DNA from: Pinus tabuliformis
Taxonomy: Eukaryota; Streptophyta; Pinopsida; Pinales; Pinaceae
Length of the DNA stretch: 64,000 nucleotides
NCBI GenBank assembly: GCA_031772625.1
Contig: CM062814.1
Coordinates: 821,322,757-821,386,756 of the forward strand
Direction: 5' to 3'
Positions 43,280 through 53,726 of the stretch are shown piece after piece. Both the position numbers and the translations under genes were made by a program. The notes under the pieces are model-generated. The model was given only the letters and a program-made list of their open reading frames with translations. It was not told the origin of the DNA and did no database searches. The number at the start of each line of letters is the position of its first letter. The first letter of the stretch is position 1.

Positions 43280-45929
43280 GATTCATTCCCTACCAATTTT
43301 ATGGAGCTAAAGGGGATAATAAGAGACCTGGGCGTTATGAAGATCACGTTAAAACCCGACGCGAAGTCGGTTAAGAAAAGACCTTACCGCCTCAATCCAA
43401 AGTATAAGGAGAAGGTTCACTTAGAGCTAGACAAGATGCTTGTGGCAGGAATCATTGAGCCAATAGAAGAGTCTGATTAGGTAAGCGCAATGGTGGTACA
43501 GGAAAATAAGCAGAAGGATGAAATATGCATAGACCTTAGAAAGTTGAATGATGCTTGCGTACATGATCCTTTCCCGACTCCATTCACTGATGAGGTATTG
43601 GATAATGTAGGTGGCCAGGAAGCGTACTCCTTCACTAATGGGTTCTCTGGGTACCATCAGATTAAAATCGCGCTTGAAGATAGAAGCAAGATGACCTTCG
43701 CAACTAAGTGGGGATGTTCAGTACACTGTAATTCCTTTCAGATTGAAGAATGCACCTGCGATTTTTTCACGCATAGTCATTGCTGCATTCAAAGAATTCA
43801 TTCATAAGTTTCTGGAGGCGTACATTGATGAATCGATTGTGTTTGGGTTAGTGAAACGCCATGTGGAAAGTTTGCGCCTAATGCTAGATACCTGTCGAAG
43901 GTACCAGATTGCGCTCAACTTGAAGAAATGTTTGTTTTGTGTGCGTTTTGGGACTCTGCTGGGTCATGTGGTTTGTAGACAGGGACTGATGGTAGATCCT
44001 GCAAAGATCGCAGTGATACTTAACTTGGAGGCGCCGAGGAGTGTGAAACAGCTGTGAACAACCTTAGGACATACTAGGTATTACAGGAAGTTTATCAAGG
44101 GCTATGCCAAAATCACCACGCCTATGGAGAAGTTGTTGAAAAAGGATGTCATGTTCTGTTGGAACGAGGACTGTTAGAAAAGCTTGGATGTATTAAAAGG
44201 AAAAATGGTCACCACGCCAATTTTAGTCTTCTGGGATTGGAAGAAGGAGTTTCATGTACATGTAGATGCCTCATGTATAACACTAAGAGCAGTACTGACA
44301 CAGGCTGGCGGAGAAGAATTGGACCACCCTATAGCATTCGCAAGTAGGAGGTTATCCAAGGCTGAGAAGAACTATTCCACCACCGAGCGTGAAGGGTTAG
44401 CCATGGTATACACTATCTACTGGGTGGACATTTTAAGATGTATACGGATCATTCTGTGTTGAAATACCTCATCAATAAGCCTGTGTTGGGGGGGAGAATC
44501 TGTAGGTGGTTGTTATTGTTAAAGGAATATGATTTTGAGGTTATTGTGAAGCCTGGATGACTGAATGTGGGACCATACCATCTGTCATGCATTGAAACAA
44601 GGGAAGAGCCCACTAATTTGGAGGAGGGATTGCCTAACACACAACTATTTGCAGTGCGCATCTCAGATGGTCACTTTGAAGACATCATACACTTCCTAAC
44701 GATAGGAACCACCTCGGAAGTGTACACCGTCCAACAGAAAAAGGAGTTAGTGGTACGCATGGAAGAATTTTCTATCATTGCCAGACATCTGTACAAAATG
44801 GGGTCTGATGAAGTATTATGATGACATGTACCGGAGTTTGAAAGGAGAAGTATCCTCGTAGATGCTCATGGGAGTAGGAGGCGATTATGTAGGGAGAGCG
44901 ACCGCATAGAATATTCTACGCGCAGGGTTGTGGTGGCAAACCCTCCATCAGGATTGAAAAGCTTACTGCAAGGCATGTGATGTGTGTCAAAGGCTTGGCA
45001 GGCCATTACGGAGAGATGAGCTTCCTTTTAACCCACAGGTAACATTACAACCTTTTGAGAAATGGGCGATATATTTTGTGGGACCCATTCAGCCCCAAGG
45101 GAAGAAAATGGGAGCACGGTACATTATCACTGCGACTGAGTATTTGAATCAATGGGGGGAGGCACAACCTATGAGGGACTGCACAGGCACGACTGCAGTG
45201 AAGTTCCTCTTTGAGTATGTACTGACGTGATTTGGGTGTCCAAAGATTCTGATGAGCGATCACGGTACGCACTTTCTGAATGAAACGATCAGCGCGTTGA
45301 TGGAGGAATTTCAGGTATATCACCAGAAAAGCACACATTATCACCCAAAGGCTAATGCGATGGTGGAAGCATTCAATAAGGTGCTGGAGAATGCATTGAC
45401 CAAGGTTTGCAATGCTCAGCAAAGTAATTGGGACCTGCACATACCTGCAGTACCATGGGTATATCAGACGACATGAAAAAAGTTGACTGGATAGACACCC
45501 TTTTGGCTCGTATATGGTGTTGAAGCAGTGATGCCCATGGAATACATCGTGCCTAGTCTACCCATATCAGAACTCATGGGTATGATAGATCGTGGAGTCC
45601 TAGAAGAGAGGCTCTCACAGCTGGATGAGCTTGAGGAAGAAAGATTTCTAGCTGGATTTCACCAACAGGTCCAAAAGCAGCACGAAAAAGCATGGCATGA
45701 TCGACACATTAAGTTGCGCACCTTTAAGGTAAATGATATGGTTTTGTTATATGACAACAAGTTTGATAAATTTCCAGGGAAATTCAGAATGCACTGGTTA
45801 GGGCCCTATGTCATTAAGGAGATTACCGATGGTGGAGCAGTTCAGTTGGTTAAATTGAATGGATATCCCTTCCCAAGAAAGGTGAATGGTAGTCGATTGA
45901 AGCCATACACTGTTGATCAGGCCAGGTGA
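43280..45929 (+). pseudogene. Element C pol (RT-RNase H-IN), broken
   Basis: RT pieces at 43490-44057 (DPFPTPFTDEVLDNVGG, NGFSGYHQIKIAL, LGHVVCRQGLMVDPAKI), RNase H around 44184-44462 (HVDASCITLRAVL, YSTTEREGLAMV), integrase from about 44930 ([51 protein letters not shown]), and a C-terminal module at 45528-45929 (MHWLGPYVIKEI, NGSRLKPY). Heavily broken. Confidence 0.88.
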
Positions 45930-46313
45930 CTATATGAGGGTAACATAGTCTTAGTGCTCCAGGCAGTTGATAGGAGGCATGGGACAATAAACTACACTTC
46001 CCAGGTTGGGGAACTACCCGATTGGCGGATTGTGCGGGATGAGGAAATGTCACAGGGTTCGCGACAACACGAAGAGAGCTGCACTACCCAAGGGAGAAAT
46101 TGTGTAGGCCAGCTGGAAAGTGACCACTAAAGTCACTGTTCATGATTTGACAGAAAGAATGTGGCCAAATGGAGCGGGTGGCCAGCATTTAAGATGAAAT
46201 TTATGGGTAATATCTTTGGAAATCTGCCGCCAATTCGGAATTAATAAACCGATTTTGGGGGGAACAGTCAGATTTGAACTTGAAAGTGCCTATAAATTAC
46301 AAGTTGCTGTCCA

Positions 46314-46754
46314 GTGAAAAAACTTGGCATTTGGAGAATTGAGTTGTTGAGCTCTCAGGTGCACATGAACCATGAAAACTACGAAGCTTTGCTAGTAAGT
46401 TTAGTATTTGAGATGTTGCCAAAGGAGACACAGGAGTTGTTGCATAGCATCATGTCGATGCCCATAGAAGTTATGAGCGCTGAAGCAGTGACAACTAAGG
46501 GGGCTATGCCAGAGGTTGTTAGGGAGGTAGAGGGAGCTGCTCTAGAGGTTGTAGAGATCTTAGCTGAACTTCCCGAATCACCATGGACACCTAGACCAAA
46601 GCTGACCCCAACCAAGGAGAGTGTGAAGGATAAGAAGGGCAAGCAGGCTGCGATACCGGTGCATTCATCACCCATAAGAAACCCACAGAAGGAAAACCAC
46701 TGCACAAGAAAAGGGAAAAACCATCAACCTAGAGCCAGAGGAGGAAGAAATTGA
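46314..46754 (+). other. Element C small ORF after integrase
   Basis: 146-residue open frame between pol and the 3' LTR. The N-terminal part is helical and acidic (EALLVSLVFEMLPKETQELL) and the C-terminus is Lys/Arg-rich. I do not recognise it. It could be a remnant of a longer third ORF, since downstream sequence to 46840 keeps acidic coding character. Fossil context. Confidence 0.4.
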
Positions 46755-46875
46755 GGACATCTCGATGGATGATGAGGTTGCTGTCATACAGGTTGAGCTG
46801 GGAGGTCTTCGCGCCAAGATCTCTACGCCTGCAAAGTGACTCAAGGGCGAGTCACCATGTTTGTGTTGTGGGCCT

Positions 46876-47849
46876 GTTGGGAACGGGTTCCCCAAAGGAC
46901 AGTTTTGGGGCTAAAAGCCCATGTTTTGGGACAAATTTTGTAATAAAGTTGAAAAGTATCCACATTTTTTTGTCGCAAAGCACGAAGGTGTCAAAAGGCA
47001 TAAAGGGTTGTCCGCCCTTATTTTGTAAAGTGTAAAGTCGGTTGTAAAGATCTACCCATGGTCCTCGGACAATAGGATTGTATAAAAAGGAGCTAAGTAA
47101 GTAAGCTCTAAGTAGCAAGTTGGTAGAAAAGTTTTGGAGTCTTGGTAGAGAATTCTAAGTGTTTCGGGTCATAGCATAGGTGGAGGCTCTGCAGCTGTGT
47201 GCGCAGAGGCCTAGGGTGGAAGTTCACAGCTGAGTGCGCAGACCCCTGCAACTATGTGCGTAGGGTGGATAGAGTCTGTATTAAACTGAAGATATCAATA
47301 AAGAGAAGTATTCTGCACATTCTGTGTATTTATTCCTTGTTAATGTATTTGCTTATATTGTGTTTTGGGTTTAATTTACAATGCTTATGTGATGCACAAA
47401 TATATGTGATAATATTGGTTAACTAAACACAAGTAAGAATATTAGTTTCCGCGACGCTAACTGTGGTTGATTAGTAAGATAAGTAAAACACTTAAGATAA
47501 CTTGGGAACCTATACAATACACTGTCATAGCAGCACGGAAATACCTAGATCACAGGTTAAGGCTACGCAACGGTCAATCGTACACCTTCATGAAGATACT
47601 GAAGGGTGGAATAAAGGGTAGACTGACAAAGCCCTAAAGCTTAGTAACCTGTGTGAAAGTAGGAATAGAGGGTATAAACTGACATCACGACCATCTCAGG
47701 GAGCGAAAACTTGGTTCCATCATCCCCCCATACTACTTCGGGTGAGACTTGGGTTCGCGCTCCGTGGGCTGATGCCGAAAGGGCCAGTAGTGTAGGGATT
47801 TGTTTGGCTAACTAACGTTGGACCTGGGTCAGGTCCCAGTAAGCCAACA
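46876..47849 (+). repeat. Element C 3' LTR
   Basis: 974 bp, same ends as the left copy, TATAAAAAGG at 47081-47090. Followed by the duplication TGAAT. Confidence 0.88.
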
Positions 47850-47854
47850 TGAAT

Positions 47855-48466
47855 AAGTCGAAAGAAGAGAAAGGCTTCCTATGCAGAGAGGTGATGAAAG
47901 TAACTCCGTTGGGGTACTAACTAGGCTCACTGGCAGCAGAGCCATGCTTGTGTTCCTATGTGATTCAGTCGGGTTACTATTTAGGCCTGCTGGCAATGGA
48001 ACAACATCAGAGATGAAACTAAGACTCTGATGACTATAATGCTTGTGCAAAATTATACCCCTCAACCCCAATCGAAAAAACCATGTTTCCTTGGATTGGA
48101 ATGTGTGTGAATCGACCAAGAGCTTGGCAGATACTACATCTTACAATCAATCTAGTGTGAAATCAAGATGAGTTGATAATTGAACAATACTTCTGGAGGT
48201 GTTAGACTTGATTTTCATGAACAAGGTCCATTCAAAGAGCTGGAGTTATACCAATGTGTCACCAAGTGTTATAACGGCTACAACCACCCTCCAAAATTTT
48301 GGCTTAGCTTCGTTTTGGAGCCTCCCTACAAAATTTTCATAGAAGCTTGTCTTGCTTCGTCATTTTCGCAATATTCAGTGTTTTTCTTGCACAATGGTAA
48401 CCTGTTGATCATAGCTTGATGCACTCCCCTCACAGGTTGATCACCTGAACTTGATCCAGCTGTAGG
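47855..48466. other. Background G, segment 4
   Basis: 612 bp between C and D. A 79-residue + strand open frame (48180-48419) shows no recognisable motif. Nothing else seen. Confidence 0.55.
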
Positions 48467-49520
48467 TGTCGTGGCGGAAAAAGTCATTTGTGCGGACACA
48501 ACTGACCTCCCTAGGAGTCTAAACTCTCTAGCGACAAACAAGACAAAATGGAGTGATCTTTCTCTAAATATATCTTTTAACACATGAAAACTACAAGTGT
48601 TTAGGCTTACCTTATTCCAAAACGCAGTTGTTGTAGTCCGTCCTTGCCGATCCGAATGAGCTCCTCCTTCAAGTCAATTCCTGCAACCACAAACAATCAA
48701 ACAATTACCAAGCACTTGCATTTCATATAATAAAACATATATTTAACATGCAGACCAAGGAACACATGAAATAACTCATTAACACAAGCTATTGAGAAAA
48801 ATAAACCAGTTTGTATTAATAACGAAACAAAGAAACTCTTACAACCTGGCCTTGGTGTTGTGCAAGTTCCTCCCAGGGTCCATCAAGGGTTTTCCTCTAC
48901 TTTGACAAAGCTCACCCACTTCCAAGTAGAATCAAGCAAAGACAATCTCTCCTCACAAGGTTCTAAATGGGAGTCCTAATTCCTGCAGCATTTACCCAAA
49001 GAAAATGTATAGCTCCAACCTCCCCTCCCTCTGGCTCAATGTCTTTATTTATAGTGCTGTAAAGAGGTTATTCAGGTCCACCATCAATGGGATAATCCCC
49101 CTCTTTGGGTGGGATAGCTCCCTTATTGATGGGATAAGTTCCCCCTTAATAGAGATACATGAACCAACTGGAGGCGCATCCAAATCATCAAACCGACCTC
49201 TAGAAAGTTCTAGAAGTAACCACAAGTAACTTTTTTAAGATGAAACTCGCGCATTTTGCCTTTTACAGAAGGACGCACCTGTCCCTTAACATACAGAGCG
49301 TCCAAGGACGCACCTTTTGTGAACATGGTCAGCGTCCCCGCAGGTAAGGCTAGAGAGAACCTGCGACCCCAGAGATAAACATATTTTTTACAAGACTTTC
49401 TCTCTTCTTTGAGTTTGAGATGGATAACAGAGGCATAAGACTTGCCTAAGAGGGTAGCATGACTGTTGATTTGAGCCATACTAACTGTAAGTGGTCATGG
49501 TGACATTTTTTAGTGTAACA
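48467..49520 (-). repeat. Element D 3' LTR (left copy)
   Basis: 1054 bp. On the minus strand it carries a CTATAAATAAA TATA-type box (+ strand 49044-49054). GGACGCA-type motifs cluster at 49260-49345 (GGACGCACC twice, GCGTCC twice), a theme repeated in the leader of the antisense gene. Confidence 0.92.
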
Positions 49521-51279
49521 GATTGCCCCCTAAAGTGCGAAGCCTGGAATAGATTTAGGGTTTTGTAATTCTAGGAAGGGTGAAGCGCTTTATCATTTCA
49601 AGGATTGTCTTGTGGATGGCCTGGTTGGAACCTGCAATTTTCAACACAAAATACATGTATAAGATTATATCATCACTGAGGTAGGCATTCCCATACTCAG
49701 ATTCAAAACTTTAACTAATGGACTAACTATTCTGATACAGGAATGATCTTGCAGTACATCATTTTTATAGACTTTTGTAGACACAGTATGGATGCAGCCA
49801 TCTGTTTATGATTAGTCTACATAGATAATGAATACAAAACTCCTCGCAGCCTGGATGGTAGAAACTAGATCCAGGGTCTTCATTTCTACTTCCCGAATTG
49901 GTACGATTCTAGCCATGTGATTAAATGATTCGATGTCGAACATGTTAGAAACCACTTGATTACCAGTCGATGATGCAAACTGTTAACAAGCGTGAGAGAA
50001 ACCACCAGTAATGTCAATGGTTCTCAAAGTACCAAGCACAACCCGTGAAATGTGAATAAATGTTTTGATGTCGAACACTTCACGGAATCCTTTGATCGAA
50101 AGTCAATGATGTAAACTGACGTCAAAGGCGAGAAACCTGCCATTGATGCATGCAGACTTCAAGGTGCTGTCGATTCCTAAGTCATCTTTCTAGATAATGT
50201 GTCGATGTCGATAGAAAGCGACCCGTTGCAGGCAAGCCCGCAACACGAAATCATTGTTCAAGTTGAAGAAATGTTGCTGTAAGGGCTGACTCAGGGATGG
50301 TCAAATGGATGACAAGTATTTTGCAGATGAAAGTTTTTGCTTGCAGACCTCTTGAACACATAACGACACGACAGATGGCTTGGTGACGAATAACTCAAAG
50401 TTAATCCCCGAAACCCGGTTAAAGACTTTCAAAGTGGTTTGGTCAACTGTGAGGTAAAAGATTTCCCAACCCAGGTGAATGAAAAGTGTCGTGTTCAAGA
50501 GTGGTAATAAAGTTTCTTTTGAGATAAAGGTAACAAATAGGCTCATTCTTCTCTCTTTTCCCCCACCATTTCTGGCAAGTACCTCTTTATTTTTAACAAG
50601 CTTGAGGAGGATAACATATGCTTGATTATAAGCTCATCCTTCGGACGAGTCCAACCTAGTTTAAATTCGAACCCTAGGAAGGAGTGGTTCGTTCCTGTTT
50701 GTAATTGAACAGGTCCTTTACTGTAAAAGTTTAACGAGCCCAGTATAGGAGAAACTCGGCGTTTTTCATTTTTAGAGAGTCTGAAAAAACAAAAGGAGAC
50801 TCCACGTTGAACTTTTTCGTATATTTGTGTCCCTCAAGCCCGAAAAAGTATAAAATAATACCTGGGGGAACCGCTTGATCTTGCGACCAAGGAGTACTTT
50901 CATAATAGTGTCGTTGACCTGAAAAGTAAAAAGCGATCAAGGACACGTCGTTTTATTTCCTTATCGAGTTCGAAACGACAAAAACCCGGCAATCTTTTCC
51001 TGATTTTGCGGTCAGAAAAGAGCTTAAAAGGGGACCGTCTTTTAATTCCGTTTTAACGAGTGTAAAAGAAACGCTCGGCGATCTTTTCATTTTTTAGGAG
51101 TCAGAAAAGGGCTTAAAAGATGACTCTGATATTTTGTTTGTGAAAAAATTACAATTTCCCTCGAAATCCCTTTGTCCTGCACAAAAGCGATACATTACTC
51201 ATACCTGTTTAAAATAGGCAAAAATACATCGAAAAACATCTTTTCACGGTAAAAAATGAACTAATTCATCCAAAAAACC
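49521..51279. other. Element D non-coding stretch between antisense gene and 3' LTR
   Basis: No gene recognised. About 49900-50640 is homologous, inverted, to element E about 4380-5150. Hairpins occupy 50762-51109. On the element strand this is the region just before the polypurine tract; for the antisense gene it is the upstream region. Confidence 0.65.
50762..51109. repeat. Hairpin array with variable stems and conserved loops (element D)
   Basis: Hairpins on the + strand: TTTTTCA 50762-50768 with TGAAAAA 50782-50788; CTTTTTCG 50812-50819 with CGAAAAAG 50841-50848; GTCGTTT 50947-50953 with AAACGAC 50973-50979; CTTTTC 50994-50999 with GAAAAG 51015-51020; CTTTTC 51083-51088 with GAAAAG 51104-51109. 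The first loop, read on the minus strand, is GACTCTCTAAAAA, identical to the E loop at 4231-4243, though the stems differ. Confidence 0.75.
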
Positions 51280-51287
51280 TATAAAAA
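51280..51287 (+). promoter_or_regulatory. TATA box of the antisense gene in D
   Basis: TATAAAAA about 460 bp before the proposed ATG, or about 130 bp before the proposed leader-intron donor. It is placed as expected for a transcript starting near 51310. Inferred from sequence only. Confidence 0.5.
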
Positions 51288-51410
51288 GACCTTTTACCAT
51301 GTCATTTTTACCGTTTGACTTTGGAGGTTGAAAAAGGAGCTTTTGACAAGAAACTTCCCGTGGTTGCTGCGGAAAATCTGACCGTCGGAATCGAACGCCG
51401 TCTCATCCAG

Positions 51411-51734
51411 GTATTTTACACATCCTACTCTGCATTTCTATCCGTTTAGAATTAATTTTTAGGTCTTAGTTTCATTTTTTGGGGGGTTTTGGTTTTGGAA
51501 TGCGCCTCTCGGCGGACGCAGGTGCCCTTCGGGTGACCTGCGTCCCCCGACTTTTTCTCATACGGGAAAACGGTCGGAAGACGCAGCCCGCCTTCAGGCC
51601 AGCTGCGTCCGGGCGCCCTGTGCTACAAAGCCGGGGTGCGTCTTCCGAGAAGTGCGCATTTCAAAACCCCAACTCTCTCAAAAAACCACCAAAAATTCCC
51701 AAATCAATTTCTAATTGCTATTTTTGATATGCAG
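51411..51734 (+). other. Proposed leader intron of the antisense gene
   Basis: Donor CATCCAG|GTATTTT at 51411 and acceptor TTTTTGATATGCAG|GG ending at 51734, ten bases before the ATG. The intron is 324 bp and contains GGACGCA/TGCGTCC motifs (51515-51650). A leader intron close to the start codon is common in plant genes. Unconfirmed. Confidence 0.45.
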
Positions 51735-51744
51735 GGCAATAATC

Positions 51745-52966
51745 ATGTTAGACTGGAGAGAAAGAGAGCATGTAGAGGAAGATGAAGCTGCAATAAATCA
51801 CCAACCTTCTCTGGATGCCCTAAGAGCATGCGGATTATACAAATATTGGACCATACCGGGCATGAGGGGCCAGGTAAGATTCTTGGAATGGCTGGTTGAG
51901 CGATGGAACGTTCAAGAACAATGCTTTTACATAGGAGGGCACCAGCTCGAGATAGAGCCCTCGGATGTATACTTTCTCACTGGCTTGCCGAACAGAGGTG
52001 AGCAACTCAGTCTTGCGGGGACTAGGCCGGGTGGCCAATCCCTTGATAGTCTCCGCGAGGATTGGTGCACACGTGGGGCTCACCATTCAAAAGGCATAGA
52101 GATAAAACACATCACTCTACCGGAACTCAAAGTCATAGCGTTCACGGTTACCAGAATTTGCGGCGCGGCCGCTTTACACATTGCTTCCGGATCCCAAATG
52201 CGGATGGCAATTGACTGTTACCAAGGCACCATTTTCAACTGGTGTGAAGCTGTGTCGGCTCATATGAAGAGCCAACTGACCAAGGCAAAGAACGGACGAC
52301 TAAAGACTTTTGGATATGGGCCTATAGTCGTGAGCTTTGCCTTGGAGAGAGTTCCAATGTTGATCCCTCAGCAACTCACTGTTGATATCTTGGGTCCTCG
52401 GGAGCCAAAGTTGATACGATGGGTTGCGGTGATGGCCCGGCATCCTGACGAGGGTGCGGCAGTGGTTCGATTCTCAGATAGTTACTTTCACTGGTTAGAG
52501 GACCAGGTTTTTTCGATACAGGACTTTCCGTATGCCGGAATGGATTTCAGAGGTGATCCGGACATGGTTCTTCCACAGGGAGAACAATGGGACGACAGAG
52601 GTACTTTTATTTTCACAAGTTTTCTAATTATGAATTTTTTTTTTAATTTTTCATATATATCGTCTCAAAACTAATAGTAAAACTTTTCAAAATGCAGATG
52701 TTGGTCCACAGCGTCCAGCCAACCTCCGGCCTTTTGATAGACTACATCCAGCTGCACCGGTACCGGCCCCACAGGACGCGGCTGCAGACGTACTAGCTGA
52801 GTTGGAGCATGATCTAGAGCGTCTCACGGCAGACATACCTGAGACTACTATGGATGATATTCCTATCAGGCTTCAGCGTTTTGTAGTCGCGGTCCCTGGA
52901 CCGTTTAGGAGATTTTTGCGTAAGGTAGCCCGCGCAGTGGTGTCATACAGAGAGCACCACCAGTGA
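51745..52966 (+). CDS. Antisense two-exon gene in D, plant-mobile-domain-like protein
   Basis: Exon 1 is 51745-52600 and exon 2 is 52698-52966, with a 97-bp intron bearing canonical GT (52601) and AG (52697) ends. The phase is kept and the product would be 374 residues. Residues about 15-90 (SLDALRACGLYKYW, RFLEWLVERWNVQEQCFYIG, IEPSDVYFLTGLPNRGE) resemble the plant mobile domain (PMD) pattern of hydrophobic helix, LVERW and DV..LTGLP. Residues about 270-295 are aromatic and acidic. Exon 2 encodes a Pro/Ala-rich linker then an acidic helix and a basic end. It runs opposite to pol and converges with the second RNase H ORF. Tat-lineage elements are known to carry antisense extra ORFs in this place. 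A host gene captured by the element is a likely origin; its role is unknown. Confidence 0.6.
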
Positions 52967-53025
52967 TTGACTAGTCACTTTTGTAGTCACATGTGACATT
53001 TTGACTTTTTGTACTATCATTTTGC

Positions 53026-53055
53026 CGATCATAAGGTGTTTTCAACCTATGATCG
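53026..53055. terminator. Inverted repeat between convergent genes in D
   Basis: CGATCATAAGGT (53026-53037) pairs with ACCTATGATCG (53045-53055) with one bulged A. It lies between the antisense gene stop (52966) and the end of the second RNase H ORF (53163). A perfect 12-bp palindrome GTCACATGTGAC lies just before it (52986-52997). It may serve 3'-end formation in both directions; this is inference. Confidence 0.35.
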
Positions 53056-53162
53056 AAGACGATGTATATATTTTTTGACACACTTCTATCTATATATATC
53101 ACTATTACCGGCTTATCTTGTTTAACATATGTGATGAAATGTTTTTAAATTTACTTGCATGA

Positions 53163-53606
53163 TTATCGTAAATGTCTGTCCAACATTCGAGAAGCAATTG
53201 CATCTGCTAATGTATTCAAAGACCTTGGAATATGTTGATATTCAATGTAATCAAATTCACGTTCCAAGAGACGCACTCTCAAAAACAACCTTAATAACAC
53301 AGGATTCCTAATGGCATAAACTCTATTAAGCTGTAATACAACAAGTTCAGAATCTAACCTCACTGTCAAACGTCGAATTCCAAATGAAATAGATTCGGAT
53401 AATAATTCAATCACTGCACTGTATTCTGCAATGTTGTTCGTTGTTTGACCGAGGCTTACCCCATGCATAGAAACTAACTCGTCAGAGGGCGAATAGATAA
53501 CCCAAGCTGCGGAAGAGATGTTCCGTGTACTACGACAAGCACCATCAGCAAATCCAATATATGTTTGGAGAGGCGTCGACATCTGCAATATCAAGAGTAA
53601 AACCAA
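53163..53606 (-). CDS. Element D second RNase H (archaeal/plant type), separate ORF
   Basis: 147 residues. RNase H fold with acidic residues in order: Asp in FADGACR, Glu in NIAEYSAVIELL, Asp in VRLDSELVV, and Asp in NTLADAIA near the end. This extra domain, in addition to the RNase H within pol, is a recognised trait of the Tat lineage. It starts about 120 bp after the end of pol and may be reached by splicing, read-through or an internal message; the sequence does not say. An open, apparently complete domain. Confidence 0.8.
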   Translation of the reverse strand: MVLLLILQMSTPLQTYIGFADGACRSTRNISSAAWVIYSPSDELVSMHGVSLGQTTNNIAEYSAVIELLSESISFGIRRLTVRLDSELVVLQLNRVYAIRNPVLLRLFLRVRLLEREFDYIEYQHIPRSLNTLADAIASRMLDRHLR

Positions 53607-53726
53607 GATAAGCCAGAATAACGACGAAAAACCACACTCTCTAAGCTAAGCACACTGACTAAACTAACACACTTGCTAGCTAGAAAGAAAATCTAACCTA
53701 TCTAAAAATTTCTCCATTCCCCTCAT

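Larger units (their letters stand above)
38524..47849 (+). mobile_element. Element C: old Ty3-type LTR retrotransposon, heavily broken
   Basis: LTRs at 38524-39498 and 46876-47849 with TGTTRGGAA...AGCCAACA ends and the target duplication TGAAT (38519-38523, 47850-47854). Internal order: gag core, zinc knuckle, protease-like region, further gag-like modules, RT, RNase H, integrase with C-terminal module, and a small post-IN ORF. The LTRs differ by roughly 10% over a 225-bp sample, the oldest of the datable insertions here. Well over a dozen breaks. The sub-lineage is not assigned. Confidence 0.9.

Noticed and set aside
51479-51727. An 82-residue + strand frame before the antisense gene as an upstream gene
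   Set aside because: It falls inside the proposed leader intron, is GC-skewed by the GGACGCA motifs, and shows no domain.
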